Assembly: GCF_017313275.1 (NCBI RefSeq)
Contig: NZ_JAFLNM010000001.1
Span: forward strand, 1,798,001 to 1,862,000
Reading direction: 5' to 3'
From: Flagellimonas profundi
Lineage (GTDB): Bacteria > Bacteroidota > Bacteroidia > Flavobacteriales > Flavobacteriaceae
DNA length: 64,000 bases
The number at the start of each line of letters is the position of its first letter. Position 1 is the stretch's first letter. The notes beneath the pieces are model-generated. The model ran no database searches, had not been told where the DNA came from, and saw nothing but the letters and a program-made list of their open reading frames with translations. A program made the position numbers and the translations under genes. Below, in pieces: positions 17,269 through 25,503 of the stretch.

Positions 17269-18084
17269 ATGACAGGATTAAGATCGCTGATAGAACAAGC
17301 GTGGGACAATAGGGAGTTGTTGGAAGATGAAAAAACCCAAATTGCCATTCGTGAAGTAATAGATTTAATAGATATAGGTGAATTGCGTTGTGCAGAACCA
17401 ACAGAAGATGGTTGGCAAATCAACGAATGGGTGAAAAAGGCCGTAGTGCTCTATTTTCCCATACAAAAAATGGAAGTACTTGAAGCTGGTATTTTTGAAT
17501 ATCACGATAAAATTCCATTGAAAAAAGGATACCAAGAAAAGGGTGTTCGTGTAGTTCCCCATGCAGTTGCAAGGCACGGGGCCTACATTTCCAAAGGCAC
17601 TATTTTGATGCCCAGCTATGTGAATATTGGTGCCTACGTGGATGAAGGAACCATGGTGGATACTTGGGCAACGGTGGGAAGTTGCGCACAGATCGGTAAA
17701 AATGTCCACTTAAGTGGCGGTGTTGGTATCGGCGGCGTATTGGAACCTCTACAAGCCGCTCCCGTGATTATTGAAGATAACGCCTTTATCGGCTCCAGAT
17801 GTATTGTTGTGGAAGGTGTTCGTGTGGAAAAAGAGGCCGTTTTAGGTGCCAACGTGGTTCTGACGGCATCAACCAAAATAATTGATGTAACCGGGGAACA
17901 GCCTATAGAATTGAAAGGGCGTGTTCCAGCGAGATCTGTTGTGATTCCTGGAAGTTATACCAAAAAATTTCCAGCAGGCGATTATCAAGTACCTTGTGCA
18001 TTGATCATTGGTAAAAGAAAGGAAAGTACGGACAAGAAGACCTCATTGAACAACGCTCTCAGAGAACATGATGTTGCCGTTTAA
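17269..18084 (+). CDS. dapD: Tetrahydrodipicolinate N-succinyltransferase
   Basis: Transfers succinyl from succinyl-CoA to 2,3,4,5-tetrahydropyridine-2,6-dicarboxylate in the succinylase branch of diaminopimelate/lysine synthesis. About 271 residues with a helical N-terminal domain, then a left-handed beta helix of hexapeptide repeats (ISKGTILMPSYVNIGAYVD, then IGGVLEPLQAAPVIIED), all typical of DapD. The start at 17269 (MTGLRSLIEQ) is chosen over 17236 because the promoter -7 box lies between them. A strong terminator follows at 18129. lysA in this window completes the last step of the same pathway. Confidence 0.95.
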   Translation: MTGLRSLIEQAWDNRELLEDEKTQIAIREVIDLIDIGELRCAEPTEDGWQINEWVKKAVVLYFPIQKMEVLEAGIFEYHDKIPLKKGYQEKGVRVVPHAVARHGAYISKGTILMPSYVNIGAYVDEGTMVDTWATVGSCAQIGKNVHLSGGVGIGGVLEPLQAAPVIIEDNAFIGSRCIVVEGVRVEKEAVLGANVVLTASTKIIDVTGEQPIELKGRVPARSVVIPGSYTKKFPAGDYQVPCALIIGKRKESTDKKTSLNNALREHDVAV

Positions 18085-18128
18085 ATGTTTATACCATCGC
18101 TCAATTTAAGCGTTAGGGCACAAATTTC

Positions 18129-18178
18129 AATAGGGTTGCTTTTTCTTTAGGATTGAAGCAACCCTATTTACTTTTTAC
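18129..18178 (+). terminator. Strong terminator after dapD
   Basis: A perfect 13-base stem, AATAGGGTTGCTT (18129-18141) with AAGCAACCCTATT (18156-18168), has a 14-base loop and is followed by a T-rich stretch to about 18176. Confidence 0.85.
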
Positions 18179-18304
18179 CCTCTTTAATATAACGGACAGA
18201 ATTATAGTTTAAGAATTTAACAATAAAAGAGTAGGGAAATTGCGAGGTTGATTGTTTGTAAGAAAAAGAAACGTTCAAACAATTTTTACGCTATTTTTTT
18301 GTTA

Positions 18305-18312
18305 TAGATTTG
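18305..18312 (+). promoter_or_regulatory. -7 promoter box for the WaaE-like gene
   Basis: TAGATTTG fits TAnnTTTG and lies 29 bases before the ATG at 18342. Confidence 0.5.
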
Positions 18313-18341
18313 TACATACCAAAACACTACACCAATAAATT

Positions 18342-19145
18342 ATGGCTGGATTGAGCACCCCAAAGCAAAAATTATCAGCACTTATTATCACCTACAATGA
18401 AATGGGATACATTGAAAAATGTTTAGATTCTATTTCTTTTGCCGATGAAATTATCGTTGTTGATTCCTTCAGTACCGATGGTACCTATGAATATTTATTG
18501 GATCACCCGAAAGTAAAAGTGATACAAAACCCGTTTGAAAATTTTACGGCCCAAAAATCCTACACGCTTAAACAGGCAACTAACGACTGGGTCTTGTTTT
18601 TGGATGCCGATGAAGTGGTCACGGAAAAGCTTCAGGAGGAAATCACTGCCACTATAAACAACCCCAACGCTCACGAAGCTTATTGGTTTTACAGAAAGTT
18701 TATGTTCAAAAATGAGCCATTGAACTTCAGTGGCTGGCAAACCGATAAAAACCACAGGCTTTTCCGAAAAAGTAAAGCACATTTTACAGATAGGAAGATT
18801 GTACACGAAACATTGGTAGTTGATGGTAAATCTGGGATTCTGACGGAAAAGTTAACCCATTTTTGCTACAAAAACTACGAGGACTATAAAGGTAAAATGC
18901 TAAAGTATGGGCAGTTAAAGGCCAAAGAGGACTTTTACAAGGAAAAGCACTTCAATTACTTTTTAATGACCATAAAACCTTTTTGGAAGTTCTTTAACCA
19001 TTACATCCTCCGTTTGGGCATATTGGACGGCAAAAAAGGATGGACCATCTGTTATCTTAATGCACTGGGTGTATTGGAAAGGTTCAGAGAACTAAAGAGA
19101 TTGGAAAAGAAAAACGAGCTTGCCTACTATTTGGTGATGCCATAG
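18342..19145 (+). CDS. Family 2 glycosyltransferase, WaaE/LgtF-like
   Basis: Cytoplasmic GT-A enzyme of 267 residues. It begins with ALIITYNEMGYIEKCLDSIS and FADEIIVVDSFSTDGT, the signature of WaaE/KdtX-type LPS core beta-glucosyltransferases, with the metal site in VLFLDADEVV (about 84-93). The C-terminal part has basic, aromatic segments that probably touch the membrane. The last 19 bases overlap the convergent glycosyltransferase gene. A role in lipopolysaccharide core or surface-glycan assembly is likely; the donor sugar cannot be read from the sequence. Confidence 0.88.
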   Translation: MAGLSTPKQKLSALIITYNEMGYIEKCLDSISFADEIIVVDSFSTDGTYEYLLDHPKVKVIQNPFENFTAQKSYTLKQATNDWVLFLDADEVVTEKLQEEITATINNPNAHEAYWFYRKFMFKNEPLNFSGWQTDKNHRLFRKSKAHFTDRKIVHETLVVDGKSGILTEKLTHFCYKNYEDYKGKMLKYGQLKAKEDFYKEKHFNYFLMTIKPFWKFFNHYILRLGILDGKKGWTICYLNALGVLERFRELKRLEKKNELAYYLVMP

Positions 19146-19960
19146 TGGGTCCACACTAGCTTATTTGACCTGGTTTCTTTTCGTATCGCCTGGTTTTTGG
19201 CTATGGACTCCGGTGTTTTGTATCCTCTTTTATGATCTAAGTGCACACAAACCGCACTGTAACGCAACTGTTTTGACTTTATCCCAAAATTGAACAAACG
19301 TTCGCCCAATTCACGGTCCTGCCCTCCATATTGCATACGCTCATCAAAGCCGTTTACATTTAGAATATCCTTTTTCCAACCAGATGAATTGTGACCGTTC
19401 CAACTGGCATTGGTCGGAGTAAACCTATTCAGCAACTTGGAGACAATTCCGTTTGCCGTTAGTTTATTGTTCTTAAATGTTTTTGGGATACCTTTTTCCT
19501 TGAGCCAATGGATATTGAAACAATGTTGCTTTTCAATATCTTCCAGAGTAATCATCTTGGAAATATTCATCGGCAGCATATAATACCCCCCTGAAATGAA
19601 ATATCCAGGCTCCTTATTAATGTAATGCACTTCAACAAAATCCTCCCGTGGAATACAATCACCATCCGTCATGATGATGTACTCGGCATTACAGGCTTCC
19701 ACTGCCTTGTTCAAAATCCTGGACTTCTGAAACCCATCGTCCTCCTGCCAAACATGGACAATAGGGTAAAAGACCTTTTTGGACATCTCCTCCAATAATT
19801 CCTTGGTCTTTGGCCCTGAACCATCATCGGCAACAACTACCTCAAAGTCTTTAAAAACTTGGCAATTAAAGCCCCAGAGCACTTTTTTTAGCCATTCTTC
19901 GGCATTATAAGTGCTTACGATTACTGATATTTTCGGTGATTCCGTTTCCTTTTGGTTCAT
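19127..19960 (-). CDS. Family 2 glycosyltransferase with galactosyltransferase-like C-terminal domain
   Basis: A 277-residue GT-A protein with ISVIVSTYNAEEWLKKVLWG (about 12-31), VVVADDGSGPKT (about 42-53) and the metal motif MTDGDCIPRED (about 96-106). The C-terminal half has ASWNGHNSSGWKKDILNVNG and GGQDRELGERLFNFG, the glycosyltransferase 7C-type module seen in capsule and O-antigen enzymes. Its -7 box lies only six bases before the start codon, so the mRNA may be leaderless. It ends 19 bases inside the convergent WaaE-like gene and is divergent from the next glycosyltransferase. Confidence 0.85.
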   Translation of the reverse strand: MNQKETESPKISVIVSTYNAEEWLKKVLWGFNCQVFKDFEVVVADDGSGPKTKELLEEMSKKVFYPIVHVWQEDDGFQKSRILNKAVEACNAEYIIMTDGDCIPREDFVEVHYINKEPGYFISGGYYMLPMNISKMITLEDIEKQHCFNIHWLKEKGIPKTFKNNKLTANGIVSKLLNRFTPTNASWNGHNSSGWKKDILNVNGFDERMQYGGQDRELGERLFNFGIKSKQLRYSAVCVHLDHKRGYKTPESIAKNQAIRKETRSNKLVWTHYGITK

Positions 19961-19965
19961 TGGAG

Positions 19966-19973
19966 CAAAAATA
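19966..19973 (-). promoter_or_regulatory. -7 promoter box very close to a start codon
   Basis: Minus-strand TATTTTTG fits TAnnTTTG but its 3' edge is only six bases from the ATG at 19960, so transcription would begin at or near the start codon. Confidence 0.5.
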
Positions 19974-20000
19974 GAAATATTAAATGTTATCTCATATCCT

Positions 20001-20008
20001 TAATTTTG
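20001..20008 (+). promoter_or_regulatory. -7 promoter box for the DDD glycosyltransferase gene
   Basis: TAATTTTG fits TAnnTTTG, 19 bases before the ATG at 20027. It is back-to-back with the minus-strand box at 19966 in a 66-base divergent region. Confidence 0.5.
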
Positions 20009-20026
20009 TGATTCTAAACTTCCAGA

Positions 20027-20866
20027 ATGAAGGTCAAGGAAATTCCTGTTTCACTGTTTCATCAAGCTAAGTTGACTTGGCAATCCAAGGAGACGCTTAC
20101 ATCCAATAAAAAGCAAATTCCTGTAATTGTTTCATTGGCTTCAATTCCTTCAAGATTAAAGATTGTACATCTTACTATCCGGAGTTTGCTGAATCAAGAT
20201 GTGTTGCCCGAAAAAATTGTGCTTTGGTTACATGAAGACCTGAGGGGTAAAATCCCAAAAAAACTGAATAGTTTGACCGGCGATTTGTTCGATATTAAAT
20301 TTACCGATTATTTTAGTTCACACAGAAAATTGGTCGAGCCTTTAAAACAGTACCCAGAAAAAACGATCATTACTTGTGATGATGATATGATGTACCGAAA
20401 AAATTGGTTGTCGAAGCTATATGAGGCACATCAAAAACATCCGGACAACATTGTCGCCAATCAAACGCGATGTATCACTTATGACGAATCAGGTGAGCTA
20501 CTGCCCTACAAACAATGGAAACCAAATGAATCAGGATGTGAAAATCCAAAATTGACGTTACCCATTGGAGCAGGCGGAACTTTGTACCCACCCAACACAA
20601 TGGACCAAAAAGTATTTGAGCAAGACCTGTTCCTAAAGCTTGCACCCAATGCCGACGATTTATGGTTCAAAATAATGGGGCTGATCAAGGGAACATATTC
20701 CATTCAAGCCGACAATAGCGGAAAAGAACCAATTCCCATTTGGGGCTCTCAAAAGGTTTCCTTGAAAAAAGGAAACATTGGGTTGGACAAAAACAGAATA
20801 CAGTGGCAGGCGTTGACCGACCACTTTCAACTAAAATTCGAAAACATTGACCGAAGAAATCAATAA
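20027..20866 (+). CDS. Putative glycosyltransferase with CDDDMMY motif
   Basis: A 279-residue protein beginning VSLASIPSRLKIVHLTIRSL (about 31-50), followed by LPEKIVLWLHEDL and the acidic metal-binding-like motif IITCDDDMMYRKNWL (about 115-129). This pattern is seen in uncharacterised glycosyltransferases of LPS and capsule loci. A conserved LPIGAGGTLYPP (about 178-189) probably binds the acceptor. The neighbours on both sides support a role in surface-glycan synthesis. The 3' end overlaps the TsaC-like gene by 20 bases, so the two are translationally coupled although unrelated in function. Confidence 0.78.
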   Translation: MKVKEIPVSLFHQAKLTWQSKETLTSNKKQIPVIVSLASIPSRLKIVHLTIRSLLNQDVLPEKIVLWLHEDLRGKIPKKLNSLTGDLFDIKFTDYFSSHRKLVEPLKQYPEKTIITCDDDMMYRKNWLSKLYEAHQKHPDNIVANQTRCITYDESGELLPYKQWKPNESGCENPKLTLPIGAGGTLYPPNTMDQKVFEQDLFLKLAPNADDLWFKIMGLIKGTYSIQADNSGKEPIPIWGSQKVSLKKGNIGLDKNRIQWQALTDHFQLKFENIDRRNQ

Positions 20867-21407
20867 CTGCCATAAAGTATTACAAGAGGGCGGACTCATC
20901 CTCTACCCTACCGATACCGTATGGGGCATAGGTTGTGATGCCACTAACCCCGAAGCGGTGAAAAAAGTGTACGCCCTTAAAAAGCGTGAAGACACCAAGG
21001 CACTCATTTGTTTGGTAGCCAACCAAGCCATGCTGGAACGCCACGTAAAAGAAGTGCCCGATGTCGCCTACGATATTATGGACTTGGCAACAAAACCGAC
21101 CACTATCGTATTCGACAACCCCATGGGCATTGCTAGCAATCTGGTGGCGGAAGACAATACACTGGCCATTCGTGTAGCTTCGGATAAATTTTGCCAATAC
21201 CTCATCAATAAATTCAGAAAGCCCATTGTATCCACATCGGCCAATATCTCGGGCAATCCCACCCCAAAACAATTCAAGGATATTGATGAAGAAATTTTAA
21301 AAGGAGTGGACTATGTGGTAAATTTGCCAGACGAAAATATAAACCCTTCCCCCTCCTCTATCATTAAATTGAGTAGCGACGGACAGGTGAAGGTTATTCG
21401 GGAATAA
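20847..21407 (+). CDS. tsaC: L-threonylcarbamoyladenylate synthase (YrdC/Sua5 family)
   Basis: Makes threonylcarbamoyl-AMP from threonine, bicarbonate and ATP for the t6A37 modification of ANN-decoding tRNAs. The YrdC core is clear: GGLILYPTDTVWGIGCDA (about 15-32), the KR..K motif VYALKKREDTKALI, and the late STSANISGNPTP (about 131-142) that binds nucleotide. At 186 residues it lacks the extra Sua5 domain, so it is the short TsaC-type form. The start is TTG at 20847 within the previous gene. The CCA-adding enzyme follows after two bases, forming a tRNA-maturation pair. Confidence 0.92.
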   Translation: MTEEINNCHKVLQEGGLILYPTDTVWGIGCDATNPEAVKKVYALKKREDTKALICLVANQAMLERHVKEVPDVAYDIMDLATKPTTIVFDNPMGIASNLVAEDNTLAIRVASDKFCQYLINKFRKPIVSTSANISGNPTPKQFKDIDEEILKGVDYVVNLPDENINPSPSSIIKLSSDGQVKVIRE

Positions 21408-21409
21408 CA

Positions 21410-22840
21410 ATGACGAAGGAATTCCATACAGAAGCGATACAACACCCTATTTTTAAACTTATTGGCGAAGCTTCAGATGAGTTGAGCGTGGACGCTTATG
21501 TCATCGGTGGTTTTGTTCGAGATTACTTTTTAAAAAGAAACACTCCAAAGGATATAGACATTGTAGCCATAGGCAGTGGAATTGAACTCGCTAAAAAAGT
21601 GGCATCCAAATTAAAAGGGAAACCTGAGATTTCCGTATTCAAGAATTTTGGTACGGCCATGATCAAGCACAAGGATTTAGAACTGGAATTTGTGGGGGCC
21701 CGAAAAGAAAGCTACAATCGGGATAGCCGAAAGCCCATTGTGGAAGATGGAACCTTGGAAGACGACCAGAACCGTCGCGATTTTACCATCAATGCCATGG
21801 CCTTGGCGTTGAACGAATCCAATTTTGGGGAACTCCTGGATCCTTTTGATGGCTTGGCCGATCTGGACAGGCACATTATCCGAACACCTTTGGAACCCGG
21901 TATCACCTATTCCGATGACCCCTTGCGTATGATGCGTGCCATTCGATTTGCCACACAATTGCATTTTACCATTGAATTGCAATCGCTTCAGGCCATTACC
22001 GAGAACAAGGACCGTATTAAAATAGTTTCCAAGGAGCGTATCGTGGACGAACTGAACAAAATATTGATGAGTTCCAAACCGTCCCTAGGTTTTAAATTGA
22101 TGCACCAAACAGGATTGCTCCCCTTGATTCTACCCGAACTGACAGCACTGCAAGGCATTGAAGAAATAGAGGGCCAACGCCACAAGGACAACTTTTGGCA
22201 CACCTTGGAAGTGGTGGACAATATCGCAGAGACCACGGACAACCTTTGGTTGCGCTGGGCTGCATTGCTGCACGATATCGGCAAGGCGCCCACCAAAAAA
22301 TTCCATAAAAAAATCGGATGGACCTTCCATGCACATGAATTTGTGGGAGCAAAAATGGTTTACAAACTCTTCAAAAGGTTGCGAATGCCGTTGAACGAAA
22401 AGATGAAATTCGTTCAGAAAATGGTATTGATGAGTTCTAGGCCCATCATTTTGTCCGAAGACCATGTGACCGATTCTGCAGTAAGACGATTGGTCTTCGA
22501 CGCTGGAGATTTTGTGGAAGACCTTATGACCCTTTGTGAAGCCGACATCACAACCAAGAACCCGAAGAAACAGAAAAAATACAAGAACAACTTCAAAATA
22601 GTTCGCCAAAAAATAGTCGAGGTCGAAGAGCGTGACCATATCCGGAACTTTCAGCCTCCTGTTTCCGGTGAGGAAATCATGAAAACCTTCAACCTAAAAC
22701 CTTCCAAGGAAATAGGCATTATCAAAGACGCTATCAAAGAAGCCATTTTAGAGGGGGAAATCCCCAACGAATATGAGGCCGCCTACAATTTTATGTTGGA
22801 AAAAGGCAAAAAAATGAATTTAAAAATACATTCCGAATGA
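21410..22840 (+). CDS. CCA tRNA nucleotidyltransferase with HD domain
   Basis: Adds or repairs the 3' CCA of tRNAs. The class II nucleotidyltransferase head carries VIGGFVRDYFLKRNTPKDIDIVA (described by GGFVRD at about 32-37 and the metal Asp pair DID) and RRDFTINAMAL (about 122-132). An HD-type metal domain follows with WHTLEVVDNIA and LLHDIGKAPTK (about 260-296), then a helical tail. Length 476 fits the flavobacterial HD-containing form. The ATG is two bases after the TsaC-like stop, and the gene overlaps ctaA by ATGA, so all three are co-transcribed. Confidence 0.93.
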   Translation: MTKEFHTEAIQHPIFKLIGEASDELSVDAYVIGGFVRDYFLKRNTPKDIDIVAIGSGIELAKKVASKLKGKPEISVFKNFGTAMIKHKDLELEFVGARKESYNRDSRKPIVEDGTLEDDQNRRDFTINAMALALNESNFGELLDPFDGLADLDRHIIRTPLEPGITYSDDPLRMMRAIRFATQLHFTIELQSLQAITENKDRIKIVSKERIVDELNKILMSSKPSLGFKLMHQTGLLPLILPELTALQGIEEIEGQRHKDNFWHTLEVVDNIAETTDNLWLRWAALLHDIGKAPTKKFHKKIGWTFHAHEFVGAKMVYKLFKRLRMPLNEKMKFVQKMVLMSSRPIILSEDHVTDSAVRRLVFDAGDFVEDLMTLCEADITTKNPKKQKKYKNNFKIVRQKIVEVEERDHIRNFQPPVSGEEIMKTFNLKPSKEIGIIKDAIKEAILEGEIPNEYEAAYNFMLEKGKKMNLKIHSE

Positions 22841-23850
22841 AAAAGAACAAATATGTAGTGTATTGGTTGTTAACTGGATGTTTTCTCATTTTTGTCATGG
22901 TTTTAGTGGGAGGGATAACGCGGCTTACCCACTCTGGACTTTCAATTTCCGACTATAAATTGATACAGGGAACCATTCCACCGATGAACGAACAGGAATG
23001 GCAAGAAGCTTTTGAACTGTACAAGCAATACCCGGAATACCAGAAACTCAACTATCATTTTGGACTCGAAGAGTTCAAGGACATCTACTTTTGGGAATGG
23101 TTGCACAGAGTTATTGGAAGATTTATTGGAGTTGTGTTCATTGTACCATTCCTTTTCTTTTTGGTCACAAAAAAATTGGATAGGCCGACTATTAAAAAAT
23201 GTTTGATTTTGCTCTTTATGGGCGGATTCCAGGGTTTTTTGGGTTGGTACATGGTAAAAAGTGGCCTTGTGGACCGTCCCGATGTTTCCCACTTTAGATT
23301 GGCCGCACACTTGACCACGGCATTCCTGACCTTTGCCTATAGTTTATGGGTGGCCTTGGACCTTATGTACCCTGAAAAAAAAGAAATCAACAAAAAAATA
23401 CGAAACTTGATACGGATCGGACTTGTAGTGCTGTTGCTCCAAATTATTTGGGGAGCCTTCGTGGCCGGTTTGGACGCAGGTTTTATACACAACCATTGGC
23501 CCTTGATGAGCGACGGCAAGCTGATTCACGAAACTGTATATATTGAGCAGCAGCCCGTCATCAAAAACTTTTTTGAAGGAAAAAGTGGGGTCCAGTTCGT
23601 GCACCGTTACCTGGCCTATATTGTAGTTGGGGTTATTGCACTGATTTGGTTCAGAACTAGAAAAATGGAGACCACGGCACTACAAGAAAAAGGATTGCAA
23701 AGTTTGCTGGCTTTGGTTTTTGTGCAGTTTTTATTGGGTGTGCTCACGTTGATCTACGCAGTGCCGCTTTGGCTGGGAATTGCGCATCAAATAGGGGCAT
23801 TTTTCCTTTTGGCCGCCATGACTTTTACCCTGCACAGGTTCTCCAAATAA
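22837..23850 (+). CDS. ctaA: Heme A synthase, COX15/CtaA family
   Basis: Oxidises heme O to heme A for aa3-type cytochrome oxidase. The 337-residue protein has about eight membrane helices and the COX15-type signatures GGITRLTHSGLSISDYKLI (about 25-43), heme-ligand His in YFWEWLHRVIGR (about 85-96), and FVHRYLAYIVVG (about 253-264). The long first loop (NEQEWQEAFELYKQYPEY) is typical of the type that lacks the Cys pair of Bacillus CtaA. It overlaps the CCA enzyme gene by four bases. No heme O synthase or oxidase genes are adjacent. Confidence 0.93.
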   Translation: MKKNKYVVYWLLTGCFLIFVMVLVGGITRLTHSGLSISDYKLIQGTIPPMNEQEWQEAFELYKQYPEYQKLNYHFGLEEFKDIYFWEWLHRVIGRFIGVVFIVPFLFFLVTKKLDRPTIKKCLILLFMGGFQGFLGWYMVKSGLVDRPDVSHFRLAAHLTTAFLTFAYSLWVALDLMYPEKKEINKKIRNLIRIGLVVLLLQIIWGAFVAGLDAGFIHNHWPLMSDGKLIHETVYIEQQPVIKNFFEGKSGVQFVHRYLAYIVVGVIALIWFRTRKMETTALQEKGLQSLLALVFVQFLLGVLTLIYAVPLWLGIAHQIGAFFLLAAMTFTLHRFSK

Positions 23851-23863
23851 GGTCTATTTATTG

Positions 23864-23871
23864 TACCTTTG
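23864..23871 (+). promoter_or_regulatory. -7 promoter box for the PRiA4-like gene
   Basis: TACCTTTG fits TAnnTTTG, 22 bases before the ATG at 23894, just after the ctaA stop. Confidence 0.5.
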
Positions 23872-23893
23872 TGCCCACTCTAAAATTTGATGG

Positions 23894-24397
23894 ATGATTT
23901 ATAAAATCAGGATAATACTTGATGCTGAGGAAGATATCTTTCGTGATATCGAAATTGAGGACCAAAGTAATTTGGAAGATTTCCACAATGCGATAACCCA
24001 AGCTTTTGGTTTTGAGGGGAGTGAAATGGCCTCGTTCTACACTTGTGATGAAGAATGGAACCAAGATGAGGAAATTGCCCTTTTTGACATGAGTGAGAGT
24101 GGTTCGGATATTCGGTTAATGAACGAAACCACGTTAGCTGATATTATGAATGAAAAAAATCCCAAGCTGATCTATGTATACGACTTTTTCAGCATGTGGA
24201 CCTTTTTTGTGGAACTCGCCGATATTGTTGAAAAAGAAGATGGCCGGGTTTACCCCAATGTGCTTTTCACCTTTGGTGAACTGCCGGATGCCCCACCAGA
24301 AAAACAGTTCGAAGCAGAACCCAATGATGATGAGGGCGATTATGACGACCTTTTGGACAGTTATGACGATATGGACTTTGACGAAAACTGGAACTGA
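23894..24397 (+). CDS. PRiA4 ORF3-like acidic protein
   Basis: A 167-residue protein whose first 130 residues match the fold named after plasmid pRiA4b ORF3: IYKIRIILDAEEDIFRDIEI, then LEDFHNAITQAFGF (about 27-40) and LIYVYDFFSMWTFFVEL (about 94-110). The last 40 residues are extremely acidic (EPNDDEGDYDDLLDSYDDMDF). Members occur on plasmids and near transposons, but this one lies among housekeeping genes and is common in Flavobacteriaceae. Its biochemical role is unknown. It has its own promoter box and precedes the nucleoid-associated protein gene by 47 bases. Confidence 0.8.
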   Translation: MIYKIRIILDAEEDIFRDIEIEDQSNLEDFHNAITQAFGFEGSEMASFYTCDEEWNQDEEIALFDMSESGSDIRLMNETTLADIMNEKNPKLIYVYDFFSMWTFFVELADIVEKEDGRVYPNVLFTFGELPDAPPEKQFEAEPNDDEGDYDDLLDSYDDMDFDENWN

Positions 24398-24444
24398 CCA
24401 AATACTTGACCTAAATTTTTAACCATTAATCACATCCCCTAAAA

Positions 24445-25503
24445 ATGCTGAACCTATATACCGCCCAAATTGAAAGCATATCGCTTCACCGTGTTGGCAA
24501 CAAAAGTAAAAACGAATCTGCGTTTTTATCCGCAGAGCCTTTTACCCTAAACGATGAAATGTCCGGTTTGCTAAAGGAGTATTTCTTTAAACCTTTCAGG
24601 GAAAAAGAAGAGAACTACTATAAGTTTGGCCATGAGGTTGATTTGGAGTTCAACGAGGTCTATATGGCTGTTTCCGGAATATTCGACAACCCATCCGATA
24701 ATCATAGATTGTCAAAAAAAATAACCAGCCACCTATATGAGCAGTCCAACCATCCTCATATTAAAAGCGGGGAAGTTTATGTGGTCCATTTTGCAGACAT
24801 GGTCATCGACAACCAAAAAACGGATGCCGTTGGTATTTTTAAAAGTGAGTTGAAACACGATTTTCTTCAGTTTGAAGAAAAGGAGCACAACTTGGAGATT
24901 TTGATTCGTCAGGGAATCAATATCAATAAACTGGATAAGGGCTGTATCGTTTTTAACACCAATAAAGAAGAGGGGTATAAAGTACTTTCTGTTGACAGCA
25001 ACCGATATGATGCCAAATATTGGTTGGAAAACTTTTTAGGTGTTCTCCCATTGACCGATGAGAACTTCTACACCAAAAATTACCTTAAGTTCTGCCAAAA
25101 CTTTGCCAAAGACGTGGTTTTACCCGCCGAAGACAAGCAACAAGAGGTCATGTTCATGAACCGTGCGGTGAACCATTTTGCCAAAAACGACAATTTTGAA
25201 GAGACCTCATTCTTGAACGAGGTTATGGAAAATCCTGAACTGATTCCAGAATTTAAACACTACAAAGTGGAAAAAGGCCCCAAATACAGCATTGAGGACG
25301 TTTCCAATTTTGACATTGCCAACAAGGCGGTTAGCGATGCCCGTAAAAAAATCAAGAATGTCATCAATTTGGATACCAATATTCAAATTAAGATGGATTT
25401 CATCAACCCTGAATCGGCAGAGAAATTTGTGGAAAAAGGTTGGGACGAGGAACGGCAGATGTACTACTACCTTGTATATTTTAACAAAGAACAGAAAAGT
25501 TAG
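24445..25503 (+). CDS. Nucleoid-associated protein, NdpA/YejK family
   Basis: A 352-residue member of the family of E. coli YejK, which associates with the nucleoid. The N-terminal half includes LNLYTAQIESISLHRVGNKS and LKEYFFKPFREKEENYYKFGH (about 45-65); the middle contains GEVYVVHFADMVIDNQKTDAVGIFKS-type residues (about 111-136), the recognised core of the family. The C-terminus is basic with repeated lysines (RKKIKNVI). It ends four bases inside the convergent kinase-like gene. Its partner and DNA target are unknown. Confidence 0.87.
   Translation: MLNLYTAQIESISLHRVGNKSKNESAFLSAEPFTLNDEMSGLLKEYFFKPFREKEENYYKFGHEVDLEFNEVYMAVSGIFDNPSDNHRLSKKITSHLYEQSNHPHIKSGEVYVVHFADMVIDNQKTDAVGIFKSELKHDFLQFEEKEHNLEILIRQGININKLDKGCIVFNTNKEEGYKVLSVDSNRYDAKYWLENFLGVLPLTDENFYTKNYLKFCQNFAKDVVLPAEDKQQEVMFMNRAVNHFAKNDNFEETSFLNEVMENPELIPEFKHYKVEKGPKYSIEDVSNFDIANKAVSDARKKIKNVINLDTNIQIKMDFINPESAEKFVEKGWDEERQMYYYLVYFNKEQKS

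Noticed and set aside
23894..24397. Plasmid or transposon remnant (PRiA4 ORF3)
   Set aside because: The domain name comes from a plasmid, but the flanks are housekeeping genes and no transposase, integrase or terminal repeat is seen.
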